This document shows positions 26,866 through 35,590 of a stretch of 64,000 bases of DNA, one piece after another. This DNA is from Ramlibacter agri. Lineage in GTDB: Bacteria; Pseudomonadota; Gammaproteobacteria; Burkholderiales; Burkholderiaceae_C. The position numbers were made by a program, and so were the translations under genes. The notes under the pieces were generated by a model. That model worked only from the letters and a program-made list of their open reading frames with translations, ran no database searches and was not told the origin of the DNA. The stretch covers positions 1 through 64,000 of the forward strand of contig NZ_JABBFX010000003.1 of assembly GCF_012927085.1 (NCBI RefSeq), read 5' to 3'. Position 1 is the stretch's first letter. Every line of letters begins with the position of its first letter.

Positions 26866-27723
26866 ATGAACCAAGAAGCCGAGATCGTGCTCCGCCTCCT
26901 GACGCAGCACGAAGAGCAGATCACTTCCGAGTGGTTGGAGGAGGCAGGAGCCGCTTCCTCCCGCCTGACCGACGCCAACCGGCGCGCCATGCGCGGCGAG
27001 GCCGCGGACCTGTTGCGCACCTTGCGCGAAGGCCTCCAGGCCAGCGGCGACCCCGAGCAGTTCCAGGCCGCTGCCTGGACGCCGCTGCGCGAGGTGCTGG
27101 CGACGCTGTCACGTTCGCGCGCGGCGCAGGGCCAGTCGGCCGGCGACACCAGCGCGTTCGTGCTCGCCTTCAAGCGGCCGCTGTTCAAGGCCATCCAGCG
27201 CGAGCTGGGCGGCGACGCGGGCCGGCAGATGGCAACCGTGTGGACGATCTCCGCGCTGGTCGACAAGATGGCGCAGTGGACCGTGTCCACCTACCAGCTG
27301 ACCCGTGAGGAACTCATCAAACGGCAACAGCAGGACCTGCTGGAGCTGTCCACCCCGGTGATCAAGCTGTTCGAGGGCGTGCTGGCCGTTCCCATGATCG
27401 GCACGCTGGACTCCAGCCGCACGCAGGTGGTGATGGAGACGCTGCTGGAGCGCATCGTGGCGACCGGTTCGCGGCTGGCCATCATCGACATCACCGGCGT
27501 GCCCACCGTGGACACGCTGGTGGCGCAGCACCTGCTCAAGACGGTCAGCGCCATCCGGCTGATGGGCGCCGAATGCATCATCAGCGGCATCCGGCCGCAG
27601 ATCGCGCAGACCATCGTGCACCTGGGCATCGACCTGCAGGGCATCGCGACCAAGGCCAGCCTGGCCGACGCGCTGGAACTCGCCATGGAGCAGCAGGGCT
27701 TCACGGTCACGCGCACGCGCTAG
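26866..27723 (+). CDS. RsbR-type stressosome sensor/scaffold (RsbRD_N-STAS)
   Basis: A 285-residue protein with an N-terminal all-helical RsbRD-like sensor domain (about residues 5-150) and a C-terminal STAS domain (about 160-280). STAS signatures are IIDITGVPTVDTLVAQHLL and ECIISGIRPQIAQTIVHLGIDL. T217 and T249 occupy the places of the two threonines phosphorylated by RsbT in known RsbR proteins. It should co-assemble with RsbS into the stressosome. The gene opens the module; CATAAT at 26827-26832 is a possible -10, and there is no clear Shine-Dalgarno. The signal sensed is unknown. Confidence 0.88.
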   Translation: MNQEAEIVLRLLTQHEEQITSEWLEEAGAASSRLTDANRRAMRGEAADLLRTLREGLQASGDPEQFQAAAWTPLREVLATLSRSRAAQGQSAGDTSAFVLAFKRPLFKAIQRELGGDAGRQMATVWTISALVDKMAQWTVSTYQLTREELIKRQQQDLLELSTPVIKLFEGVLAVPMIGTLDSSRTQVVMETLLERIVATGSRLAIIDITGVPTVDTLVAQHLLKTVSAIRLMGAECIISGIRPQIAQTIVHLGIDLQGIATKASLADALELAMEQQGFTVTRTR

Positions 27724-27732
27724 GGCCCTCCC

Positions 27733-28107
27733 ATGAATCGCATCCCGATCCTGCAGATGGGGCAGACGCTGCTGGTCACCATCCAGGTGGACATGCAGGA
27801 CCAGATGGCGCTGGCGCTGCAGGACGACCTGGCCAACAAGATCGCCGACAGCGGCGCCCGCGGCGTGCTGATCGACATCTCCGCGCTGGAAATCGTGGAC
27901 TCCTTCGTCGGCCGCATGCTGGGCAGCATTTCCGGCATCTCGCGCATCCTCGACGCCACCACGGTGGTGGTAGGCATGCAGCCGGCGGTGGCCATCACGC
28001 TGGTGGAGCTGGGCCTGTCGCTGGAAGGCGTGCGGACCGCGCTGAACGTCGAGCGCGGCATGGAACTGCTGGCGCAGGGCCGCAAGGAGACGCGCATTGC
28101 CCGCTGA
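27733..28107 (+). CDS. RsbS-type STAS anti-sigma-factor antagonist
   Basis: A 124-residue single STAS domain. The phosphorylatable Ser is S57 in ISALEIVDSFVGRML, matching RsbS. VVGMQPAVAITLVELGLSLEGV is the second signature. It would hold RsbT in the stressosome until phosphorylated. It starts nine bases after rsbR and overlaps rsbT by 11 bases, the canonical R-S-T order. Confidence 0.92.
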   Translation: MNRIPILQMGQTLLVTIQVDMQDQMALALQDDLANKIADSGARGVLIDISALEIVDSFVGRMLGSISGISRILDATTVVVGMQPAVAITLVELGLSLEGVRTALNVERGMELLAQGRKETRIAR

Positions 28108-28504
28108 AGACCATCGAGGCAGCGTGCCGTTGCGGGCCGAGGAGGACATCGTCGCCAGCCGGCAAAAAGTGCGTGTGCTGACCCAGCAGCTCAAATTCTC
28201 GCTGGTCGACCAGACCAAGATGATCACCGCGGCCAGCGAGCTTTCGCGCAATACCCTGGTCCACGGCGGCGGCGGTGACATGCACTGGGAACTGTTGGAA
28301 GACGGCGTGCGGCGTGGCCTGCGCCTGCAGTTCGTCGACCAGGGCCCCGGTATCCCCGACGTCCAGCTGGCCCTCACCGACGGCTGGACTTCCGGTGGCG
28401 GCATGGGCCTGGGCCTGCCGGGCAGCAAGCGCCTGGTGCACGAATTCGAGCTGCAGTCGGCACCTGGGGCCGGCACCCGCGTTAGCATCGTCCGGTGGAA
28501 GTGA
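28097..28504 (+). CDS. RsbT-type serine kinase (anti-sigma regulatory factor)
   Basis: A 135-residue GHKL ATPase. The N-box is TAASELSRNTLVHGGGG, the G1 box QFVDQGPGIPD, and the G2 box GGGMGLGLPGSKRLV. In characterised systems RsbT phosphorylates RsbR and RsbS and then leaves to activate a partner. The start is TTG at 28097. It overlaps the next gene by ten bases. The usual target, an RsbU phosphatase, is not present under that form; the neighbouring fused ATPase/phosphatase or the kinases may be the output. Confidence 0.9.
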   Translation: MPAEDHRGSVPLRAEEDIVASRQKVRVLTQQLKFSLVDQTKMITAASELSRNTLVHGGGGDMHWELLEDGVRRGLRLQFVDQGPGIPDVQLALTDGWTSGGGMGLGLPGSKRLVHEFELQSAPGAGTRVSIVRWK

Positions 28505-29511
28505 TCACCGGCAGTCACCATGTCGTCTTCCCCATGGACGACGCCAGCCGCGTAGGCGAGGCGCGCCGCCATGCCGCGAGGCTGGCGCATGAGAACGGCT
28601 TCGAAGAGGTGGAGGCCGGCCGGCTGGCGCTGGTCGTCACCGAGCTCGCCACCAACCTGGTGCGCCACGCACACAAGGGCCGGCTCCTGCTGGCCGCACG
28701 ACCGTTGCGGGCGGAGGTGGAGGTGGTGTCCATCGACGAAGGGCCGGGCATCGCCGACGTGGAGCGTTCGCTGGGCGATGGCTATTCCACCGGTGGCACG
28801 CCCGGCACCGGCCTCGGCGCGGTGCGCCGGCTGGCCAGCGAGTTCGACCTGCATTCCAGCGTGCCCGGCGGCACGCTGGCCGTGGCGCGGATCCGCTCGC
28901 GCATGCCGGCGCAGGCCGGCGGCGACAACGCGATCTGCGTGGGCGCGATCTCGCTCGCCGCACCGGGCGAGCACGTCTGCGGCGACGCCTGGGCCTTCGC
29001 CGTGCATGGCAACAAGTCGGCCATGGCCGTGGTCGACGGTCTCGGCCATGGGCCCGACGCGGCGGAGGCCGCGGATGCGGCGATCGCCGTGTTCCAGGCG
29101 GAGCCCATGGTCGCGCCGCGCCAGTTGCTGGAGCGCATGCACGCGCGGCTGCGCAGCACGCGCGGCGCCGCGGTGGCGCTGCTGCAGGCCGACGCCACGG
29201 CGGATGTGGTCCGCCTGGCCGGCGCGGGCAATGTCGTCGGCCGCCTCGTGTCCGGGACCAGCGACCGCACATTGCTCACGCAGCATGGCACCGCCGGCGT
29301 CACCATCCGCACGCCCGACGAGACGCTGTTGCCCTGGCCGGCCCACGCGCTCCTGGTGGTCTGCAGCGACGGCATCAACACGCGCTGGCAGCCGGACATC
29401 CTGGTGCCGGTGCTGGGCCGCGATCCCACTCTTGCGGCCGCGCTGCTGGTGCGCGACCATTGCCGGGGGCGCGACGACGCGACCGTCGCCGTGCTCCGGC
29501 GGAAGGATTGA
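28495..29511 (+). CDS. fused GHKL ATPase / PP2C (SpoIIE-type) phosphatase, RsbX-like
   Basis: A 338-residue two-domain protein. Residues ~1-135 are an RsbW/RsbT-like ATPase (VVTELATNLVRHAHKG, SIDEGPGIAD, GTPGTGLGAVRRLA). Residues ~145-335 are a SpoIIE/PP2C phosphatase with metal Asps in MAVVDGLGHGPDA, VVCSDGINTRW and RDDATVAVL. In stressosome operons the phosphatase RsbX resets RsbR/RsbS; here it is joined to a second kinase-type ATPase. The start is GTG at 28495, overlapping rsbT by ten bases. The fusion could let one protein both bind and dephosphorylate STAS partners (inference). Confidence 0.88.
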   Translation: MEVITGSHHVVFPMDDASRVGEARRHAARLAHENGFEEVEAGRLALVVTELATNLVRHAHKGRLLLAARPLRAEVEVVSIDEGPGIADVERSLGDGYSTGGTPGTGLGAVRRLASEFDLHSSVPGGTLAVARIRSRMPAQAGGDNAICVGAISLAAPGEHVCGDAWAFAVHGNKSAMAVVDGLGHGPDAAEAADAAIAVFQAEPMVAPRQLLERMHARLRSTRGAAVALLQADATADVVRLAGAGNVVGRLVSGTSDRTLLTQHGTAGVTIRTPDETLLPWPAHALLVVCSDGINTRWQPDILVPVLGRDPTLAAALLVRDHCRGRDDATVAVLRRKD

Positions 29512-29512
29512 G

Positions 29513-30358
29513 ATGGCGTCCACCGACCCACCGGACCTGACCCACGCGCTCGAGGCAAGCCGCCGCGAGGCGCACGAGTTGCGCGCCGAGCTGGAAGAAA
29601 CCAACCGCGGCGTGCTGGCGCTCTACGCCGAGCTCGATGCCCAGGCCGACCAGCTGCGGCAGGCCACCGAGCTCAAGAGCCGCTTCCTGGCCTACATGAG
29701 CCATGAGTTCCGCACCCCGATCAACTCCATCCGCAGCATCGCGCGCCTGCTGATCGACCGCGTGGACGGCCCGCTCACCGAGGAACAGGCGCGGCAGGTC
29801 GAATTCATCCAGCAGAACGCCACCGAGTTCGCCGAGATGGTCGACGACCTGCTGGACCTGGCCAAGGTGGAAGCTGGCCGGGTGGAGATCTCGCCGGCCT
29901 GGTTCGAGATGGTCGACCTGTTCTCGGCGCTGCGCGGCATGTTCAAGCCGGTGCTGACCAACCCCGCGGTGAACCTGGTGTTCGAGGAGCCGCGCGACGT
30001 GCCCAAGCTCTATACGGACGACCGCAAGCTGTCGCAGATCCTGCGCAACTTCATCTCCAACGCGCTCAAGTTCACGCCCAAGGGCGAGGTGCGCGTCTCC
30101 GCGCTGCTGCAGGGCGACCGCATCACCTTTTCGGTCACCGACACCGGCATCGGCATTGCGCCCGAGTTCCACAACACCATCTTCCAGGACTTCGCGCAGG
30201 TGCGCTCGCCACTGCAGAAGCGGCTGCGCGGCACCGGCCTGGGCCTGTCGCTCAGCAAGAAGCTCGCCGAGCTGCTGGGCGGCTCGGTCGCGCTGGAGAG
30301 CGAACCCGGCAAGGGCTCGGTCTTCTCGGTGACCATCCCGGTGCAACTGCAGCCATGA
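29513..30358 (+). CDS. soluble sensor histidine kinase
   Basis: A 281-residue kinase. A short N-terminal coiled coil (residues ~10-55) is followed by HisKA with H64 in AYMSHEFRTPINSIR, then the HATPase_c domain (N-box NFISNALKFTPKGEV, G1 DTGIGIAPE, G2 LRGTGLGLSLSKKLAELLGG). It has no sensor domain and no membrane segment, so input probably comes from the stressosome proteins upstream. It starts one base after the phosphatase gene stop and overlaps the next kinase by four bases. Confidence 0.9.
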   Translation: MASTDPPDLTHALEASRREAHELRAELEETNRGVLALYAELDAQADQLRQATELKSRFLAYMSHEFRTPINSIRSIARLLIDRVDGPLTEEQARQVEFIQQNATEFAEMVDDLLDLAKVEAGRVEISPAWFEMVDLFSALRGMFKPVLTNPAVNLVFEEPRDVPKLYTDDRKLSQILRNFISNALKFTPKGEVRVSALLQGDRITFSVTDTGIGIAPEFHNTIFQDFAQVRSPLQKRLRGTGLGLSLSKKLAELLGGSVALESEPGKGSVFSVTIPVQLQP

Positions 30359-32328
30359 TGGAAGCGGACGTCATCAACACCACCATCGACCGCGGCCGGC
30401 ACACGGTGCTGGTCGTCGACGACAACCCGGCGACGCGCTATTCGACGGCGCGCGTGATCCGGGCCGCCGGCTTCCAGACCGCCGAGGCCGGCACCGGCGG
30501 CGAAGCGCTCGAACTGGTGGCGCAGGGCATGTCGGCGGTGGTGCTGGACGTGCACCTGCCGGACACCGACGGCTTCGAGGTCTGCCGCGTGATCCGCAGC
30601 CGGCCCGCCACGGCTTCGCTGCCGGTGGTGCATCTCTCGGCCGAGTTCATCCGCAATGAAGACCGCGTCACCGGCCTCAATGCCGGCGCCGACGGCTACA
30701 TGGTGCATCCGGTGGAACCGGCGCTGCTGGTCGCCACCTTGCAGGCGCTGATCCGGGCGCGGACCGCGGAGGACGAACTGCGCCGCAGCGAGCAGCGCTT
30801 CCGCGCCATCTACGACCAGGCGCAGAGCGGCATCGCGCTGGTGGACGGCGAGGGCCGCTTCGCCGACGTGAACCCGGCGCTGGAGCAGATGCTGGCGCGC
30901 CCGCGCGAGGCGCTGATCGGCCACGGCATCGCCGAACTGGCGCCGCCCGAGTGGCGCACGAGCGTCGAGCGCAACATCACCGCGTCGGGACGCGGCGGCG
31001 CGCCCTGGCGCGGCGAATTCCCGCTGTTGGCGGCGGACGGCCGCCCGGTGTTCCTGGAGTGGAGCATCTCGGCCCATGTGGAACCGGGCGTGCGCATCGC
31101 CATCGCCATCGACGTGTCGGACCGCCACGAGCTGGAGACGCGCCGGCGCGACGTGCTGGAGCGCGAACAGGCCGCGCGCGTGGTGGCCGAGCGCCACAGC
31201 CGCACCAAGGACGATTTCATCGCCGTGCTCTCGCACGAACTGCGCACGCCGCTGAACGCCATCGTCGGCTGGGTCCACGTGCTGAAGAAGCGCGGCGTGC
31301 TGCCCGAGGGCATGAGGGGCATCGACGCGATCGAGCGCAACGTGAAGACGCAGGCGCGCATCATCTCCGACATCCTCGACGTCTCGCGCATCAACTCCGG
31401 CAAGCTGCGCCTGGACCGCGAGCTGGCCGACCCGGCGGAGCTGGTCACCAGCTCGATCGAAGCGCTGGGCGCCAGCGTGCAGGAAAAGAAGCTGCAGGTG
31501 CAGGCCGAGGTGGATGGCGCGCACCAGCCCGCGTGGCTGGACGCGGCGCGCTTCCAGCAGATCTTCTGGAACCTGATGACCAACGCCATCAAGTTCTCGC
31601 CCGAAGGCGGCAAGGTGCTGGTGAGCCTGAAGCGCGAAGGCGAGCGCCTGCGGCTGGAGGTGCGCGACTTCGGCCAGGGCATCAAGCCGGATTTCATCCC
31701 GCACCTGTTCGACCGCTTCACGCAGAGCGACGCGCCCGGCAACCGCTCGCATGGCGGGCTGGGGCTGGGCCTGTCCATCGTCAAGCACCTGGTGGACCTG
31801 CATGGCGGCACCGTGGTGGCCGAAAGCGAAGGCCTGGGGCAGGGCACCGTCATGCGCGTGGACCTGCCGGTGGAGCCGGGGCCGGACAGCGCCTGGGGCG
31901 AGCCGGAGAACGACCCGGCCGCCGAAGGCGAGGAACAGATCGAGGCCCTGAGCGGGCTCGACGTGCTGCTGGTGGAAGACGACCGCGAGGCGGTGGAGAT
32001 GATGCAGCTGGTGCTGTCCGAACGCGGCGCGCGCGTGCGGGCGGCGCACGACTACGAGAGTGCGCTGGCCGCCTTGCGCGAAGCCTGGCCTGACGTGCTG
32101 GTCAGCGACATCGGCCTGCCCGGGCGCGATGGCTACGAGCTGGCGCGCGCGGTGCGCCAACTGGAGCCGCTCGAGCGCGCCGAAGCCTTGCCGATCATCG
32201 CGCTGACCGCCTTCACGCGGCCGCAGGACCGGCAGCGGACGCTGGACGCCGGCTTCGACCTGCACCTGGGCAAGCCGCTGAAGCCGCACCTGTTGCTCGA
32301 GGCCATCGCGCGCGCCGCACGGCGCTGA
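30355..32328 (+). CDS. hybrid sensor histidine kinase (REC-PAS-HisKA-HATPase-REC)
   Basis: A 657-residue hybrid kinase. Domains in order: REC1 (residues ~15-135, D65 in VVLDVHLPDTDG), PAS (~143-260), HisKA (H294 in VLSHELRTPLNAI), HATPase (NAIKFSPEGGKV, DFGQGIKPDF, GGLGLGLSIVKHL) and REC2 (~535-655, D585 in VSDIGLPGRDG). No transmembrane segment is visible. It could take phosphate from the preceding kinase through REC1. No DNA-binding or effector protein is encoded in the module, so the final output lies elsewhere. The ATG at 30355 overlaps the previous stop. Confidence 0.92.
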   Translation: MMEADVINTTIDRGRHTVLVVDDNPATRYSTARVIRAAGFQTAEAGTGGEALELVAQGMSAVVLDVHLPDTDGFEVCRVIRSRPATASLPVVHLSAEFIRNEDRVTGLNAGADGYMVHPVEPALLVATLQALIRARTAEDELRRSEQRFRAIYDQAQSGIALVDGEGRFADVNPALEQMLARPREALIGHGIAELAPPEWRTSVERNITASGRGGAPWRGEFPLLAADGRPVFLEWSISAHVEPGVRIAIAIDVSDRHELETRRRDVLEREQAARVVAERHSRTKDDFIAVLSHELRTPLNAIVGWVHVLKKRGVLPEGMRGIDAIERNVKTQARIISDILDVSRINSGKLRLDRELADPAELVTSSIEALGASVQEKKLQVQAEVDGAHQPAWLDAARFQQIFWNLMTNAIKFSPEGGKVLVSLKREGERLRLEVRDFGQGIKPDFIPHLFDRFTQSDAPGNRSHGGLGLGLSIVKHLVDLHGGTVVAESEGLGQGTVMRVDLPVEPGPDSAWGEPENDPAAEGEEQIEALSGLDVLLVEDDREAVEMMQLVLSERGARVRAAHDYESALAALREAWPDVLVSDIGLPGRDGYELARAVRQLEPLERAEALPIIALTAFTRPQDRQRTLDAGFDLHLGKPLKPHLLLEAIARAARR

Positions 32329-32345
32329 CGCCTTGGCGACACTGC

Positions 32346-33674
32346 CTATTTCCTGAGCAGCCCGGCGCCGGCAGGCACGCGCCTTGATTCTGCTGGGGCC
32401 GTACTGTTTTCTGCGGAATCCTTGTCCACAGCGGCGGTGGATATCTCGCGCTCCAGCGCCGACGAATGCCCTTGACACGCGGCCGCGTGCGCAGTGAAAA
32501 CCGGCAGTGGCGCCGGTCTGCCGAGCAGGAAACCCTGCGCCTTGTCGATGCCCAGCTGGCGCAGCACCTGCAGTTCCGCCTCGGTTTCCACGCCTTCCGC
32601 CACCACCGTGCAACCGGTCTGGTCCGCGAAGCGGGCCAGCGCGCCGGCGAGCGCGCGCGCGCCGGCGTCACGGTCGATGCGCGCGATCAGGCTGCCATCG
32701 AGCTTGATCAGGTCCGGCCGCAGCCGCAGGATGTGGCGGAAGCTGGCGAAGCCGGCGCCGGCGTCGTCCACTGCGATGCGCAGGCCCTGCGCGCGCAGCG
32801 GCGCGAGCCGCGCGACGACCGTTTCGTAGTCCTCCACCGAGGCGTGCTCGGTCAGTTCCAGCACCAGGCGTGGCAGCGGCTGCGCCTGCAGCATGCGCAG
32901 GAAGCCGGGCTCCAGCAACGTGGCGGGCGACACGTTGACCGACAGGTAGGCCTTGCGCGGCACGCTGCGCAAGCCGCTGAGCGCCGCCGTCACCGCGGCG
33001 GTCTCCACCTGCGCCTGCAAGCCCACGGCCTCGGCTTCGGCGAACCACCAGTCGGGCGGCCGCTGCGGGTCGCAGTGGAAGCGGGTGAGCGCTTCGTAGC
33101 CTTCCAGCGTCTGGCTGGCGACGTCGAGGATCGGCTGGTAGACGGTGGTCAGCTGCGCCTCCTCCAGCGCGCGCTGCAGGCGCTGCAGGCGCACGCGCCG
33201 GATCCGGTTGGCGTCGGCCTGGCCTTCGAGCAGGCGCGCCACCAGCGCCGCCAGCAGGCGCACCGCGCTGGCGTCGCCCGAGCGCAGCCCGGGATGCGGC
33301 GCCGCGCGGAAGCAGCAGACGGCGCCGAACATCGTGGCGTCGTGGAAGCGGATGGGCGCCGACAGCCAGGCGCCCAGCGGCCGGCCGGCCGCGCTGGCGA
33401 GCGCGGCGGCTTCCGGCGCGGCGCGCGCATCGGGCAGCACGGGCGGCAGCAGGCCCTCGACCATGCGCATGCACAGGGCGGTGGCGTGGGGTTCGGCAAA
33501 CGCGTCGGCCGAGGAGGCGCAGTCGGCCAGCAGCAGCAGGCGCTGGCCGTTGCGGAAGGCGCAGAGGAAGGCAACGTCCATCGCGAACTGCAGCCGCAAG
33601 GTCTGCAGCGCCTCGCGCAGCACGCCGGTGATGGACGCTGCGGGCAGGGCGGACGCATATTGGGCAAAAGGCAC
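32346..33674 (-). CDS. GAF-EAL cyclic-di-GMP phosphodiesterase
   Basis: A 442-residue protein. The N-terminal ~165 residues look like a GAF domain; the EAL domain spans about residues 170-405. Catalytic motifs are YEALTRF (EAL), LVLELTE, VDDAGAGFASFRH and LIKLDGSLI, so c-di-GMP hydrolysis is likely. A ~45-residue low-complexity tail follows. There is no membrane segment. The start is GTG at 33674. It converges on the stressosome-linked kinase operon with 17 bases between stops. Confidence 0.88.
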   Translation of the reverse strand: MPFAQYASALPAASITGVLREALQTLRLQFAMDVAFLCAFRNGQRLLLLADCASSADAFAEPHATALCMRMVEGLLPPVLPDARAAPEAAALASAAGRPLGAWLSAPIRFHDATMFGAVCCFRAAPHPGLRSGDASAVRLLAALVARLLEGQADANRIRRVRLQRLQRALEEAQLTTVYQPILDVASQTLEGYEALTRFHCDPQRPPDWWFAEAEAVGLQAQVETAAVTAALSGLRSVPRKAYLSVNVSPATLLEPGFLRMLQAQPLPRLVLELTEHASVEDYETVVARLAPLRAQGLRIAVDDAGAGFASFRHILRLRPDLIKLDGSLIARIDRDAGARALAGALARFADQTGCTVVAEGVETEAELQVLRQLGIDKAQGFLLGRPAPLPVFTAHAAACQGHSSALEREISTAAVDKDSAENSTAPAESRRVPAGAGLLRK

Positions 33675-33813
33675 TACGCTCAGGCGGTGGTGATCCTTTT
33701 CCCATGATGGGTGCGTGCTCCGATTTCAGGAGCTCGCCGTTGCAATTGCTTGCGCGCCGGTCAGGCATCGCGCGCAGCTTTTCACGCCACGCTTGCGCGG
33801 CGGCGGAAGCGGC

Positions 33814-34515
33814 CTACACGACGAAGTCGGGATGCTCGGCGCGAATGCGGTCCACCTGCGCCAGCGTGCCCGACAGGTGTTCGCGCAGGCGCTCGCGCGC
33901 TTCGCCGGGCTGGCCGGCGGCGATGGCCTCGAGCACGCGCTTGTGGTCGCGCACGACGGCGCGCGCCTTGCCGGCGCTCGGCAGGTGCAGCCGCCGCAGC
34001 CGGTCGACGTGGCCGCTGCGCCGGCACACCAGGTCGTAGAGGTCGGGCACGCCGGCCGCCACGTACATCAGCCGGTGGAACTCGCGGTCGGCGGCGATGA
34101 ACTGGTCGTAGTCCTCGCCACCGGCCAGCGCCTGCTGGATCTCCAGCTGCGCGCGCAGTTGCGCCAGCAGCAACTCCGTCGGCTTGCGGGCCAGCGCGTC
34201 CACCACTTCGAGCTCGATCGCGCGGCGCAGGAAGTGCGCCTGCAGCGCCGAGGCCACGTCGATGCGGCTCACGTGCGTGGCGTGCTGCGGAAAGATGTCG
34301 ACCAGGCCTTCCTCGCTCAGCTTGATCAGCGCGTCGCGCACCGGCGTCTGGCTGACGCCGAACATGGTCGCGAGGTCGGCGCGGGCCAGCACGGTGCCGG
34401 GCGCCAGTTCCAGCGCGATGATCATTTCGCGCAGGCGCTCGAACACCTGCGGCGCGGCCTGGCGCGTGCGGTCCAGGCGCTTGGGGCGGTGGGCGGGAGC
34501 GAGGGCGGCGGCCAT
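33814..34515 (-). CDS. GntR-family regulator (FCD domain)
   Basis: A 233-residue regulator. The N-terminal winged HTH is QVFERLREMIIALELAPGTVLARADLATMFGVSQTPVRDALIKL. The C-terminal FCD ligand domain has the metal-binding His/Asp pattern in FIAADREFHRLMY and VVRDHKRVLEAI. FadR/FCD regulators usually sense organic acids. It is divergent from a Bug binding protein and a glucarate-dehydratase-like gene, which are probable targets. Confidence 0.88.
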   Translation of the reverse strand: MAAALAPAHRPKRLDRTRQAAPQVFERLREMIIALELAPGTVLARADLATMFGVSQTPVRDALIKLSEEGLVDIFPQHATHVSRIDVASALQAHFLRRAIELEVVDALARKPTELLLAQLRAQLEIQQALAGGEDYDQFIAADREFHRLMYVAAGVPDLYDLVCRRSGHVDRLRRLHLPSAGKARAVVRDHKRVLEAIAAGQPGEARERLREHLSGTLAQVDRIRAEHPDFVV

Positions 34516-34544
34516 GGCGCGATTCTAAGGCGGGCGCGCCGGCA

Positions 34545-34573
34545 TTGACGCACTAATATATTTGTGTTTCACT
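34545..34573 (+). promoter_or_regulatory. candidate promoter/operator between GntR and Bug genes
   Basis: The 87-base divergent interval contains TTGACG (34545-34550) and the perfect AT palindrome AATATATT (34555-34562). These could be a -35 element and a GntR operator core. The -10 expected 17 bases downstream is weak. Confidence 0.35.
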
Positions 34574-34602
34574 CCAGGTCCCGCACCGAGGAGACAAGAA
34601 CC

Positions 34603-35577
34603 ATGGATCGCCGCCAAGCCCTGTCCTGCATCGCCGCCGCCGTCGCGGCGCCGGCCGCCTTCGCCGAAACCGCCTGGCCCGCCGCCAAGCCGATCACCTA
34701 CGTCGTGCCCTTCACGCCCGGCGGCAGCACCGACGTCGTCGGCCGCGTGATCGCCGAGAAACTGGGCGCCGCGCTGCACCAGTCGGTGGTGATCGACAAC
34801 AAGCCGGGTACCGGCGGCGGCATCGGCGCCAGCTTCGTCGCCAAGGCGCCGGCCGACGGCTACACGTTGCTGGGCGGCACGATCAGCACGCACGCAATCA
34901 ACGCCAGCCTGTACAAGAACCTGCCCTATGACCCGGTGAAGGACTTCGAGCCGGTGTCGCTGGTGGCCTTCCTGCCCAACGTGCTGCTGGTGGACCCGAA
35001 CGCAGGCGTCAACAACGTGCAGGAACTGATCGCGCTGCTGAAGAAGGACCCGAAGCGCCGCAACTTCGCGTCCTCCGGCGCCGGCACCTCCACCCACCTC
35101 GCGGGAGAAATGTTCGCCGACCTGATCGGCGTGCCGCTCACGCACATCGCCTACAAGGGCACGCCGCCGGCGATGGTCGACGTCTCGGCCGGCCAGGTCA
35201 CCTTCATGTTCGACCAGATGACCGCTGCCCTGCCGCTGCTGCAGGCGGGCAAGCTGAAGCTGCTGGCGGTGACCACCGCCAAGCGCATCGCGCTGTCGCC
35301 GAACACGCCGACGATGATCGAAGCCGGCGTGCCGGGCTTCGAGATGTCGTCCTGGCAGGCCGTCTACGCGCCCAAGGGCACGCCGAAGCCTGTCGTGCAA
35401 CGCCTGTCGCAGGAGATCGCCAAGGCGCTGAAGCTGCCCGACGTCCAGGAGAAGCTGGGCAAGCAGATGGGCATGGAGATCGTGGCTGGCAGCCCCGAGG
35501 ACCTGGCCGCCCTCATGCAGAAGGAAATCCCGCGCTGGGCCGCGCTCGTGAAGAAATCGGGCGCCAGCGCCAACTGA
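34603..35577 (+). CDS. Bug/TctC-family periplasmic binding protein
   Basis: A 324-residue tripartite tricarboxylate transporter receptor. The signal peptide MDRRQALSCIAAAVAAPAAFA has a twin-Arg start. Family motifs are VPFTPGGSTDVVGRVIAEKL, VVIDNKPGTGGGIGA and the ADGYTLLGG loop, which cages a carboxylate ligand through two waters. No TctA/TctB membrane genes lie nearby, as is common for orphan Bug proteins. GAGGAG precedes the ATG at 34603. The next gene suggests a sugar-acid ligand, but this is inferred. Confidence 0.92.
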   Translation: MDRRQALSCIAAAVAAPAAFAETAWPAAKPITYVVPFTPGGSTDVVGRVIAEKLGAALHQSVVIDNKPGTGGGIGASFVAKAPADGYTLLGGTISTHAINASLYKNLPYDPVKDFEPVSLVAFLPNVLLVDPNAGVNNVQELIALLKKDPKRRNFASSGAGTSTHLAGEMFADLIGVPLTHIAYKGTPPAMVDVSAGQVTFMFDQMTAALPLLQAGKLKLLAVTTAKRIALSPNTPTMIEAGVPGFEMSSWQAVYAPKGTPKPVVQRLSQEIAKALKLPDVQEKLGKQMGMEIVAGSPEDLAALMQKEIPRWAALVKKSGASAN

Positions 35578-35590
35578 GCAGCAGAGAAGA

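Noticed and set aside
30010..32613. Long minus-strand frame of 867 codons opposite the hybrid kinase
   Set aside because: Composition is rich in Arg, His, Ala and Gln without recognisable domains, and the plus strand has clear kinase motifs throughout.
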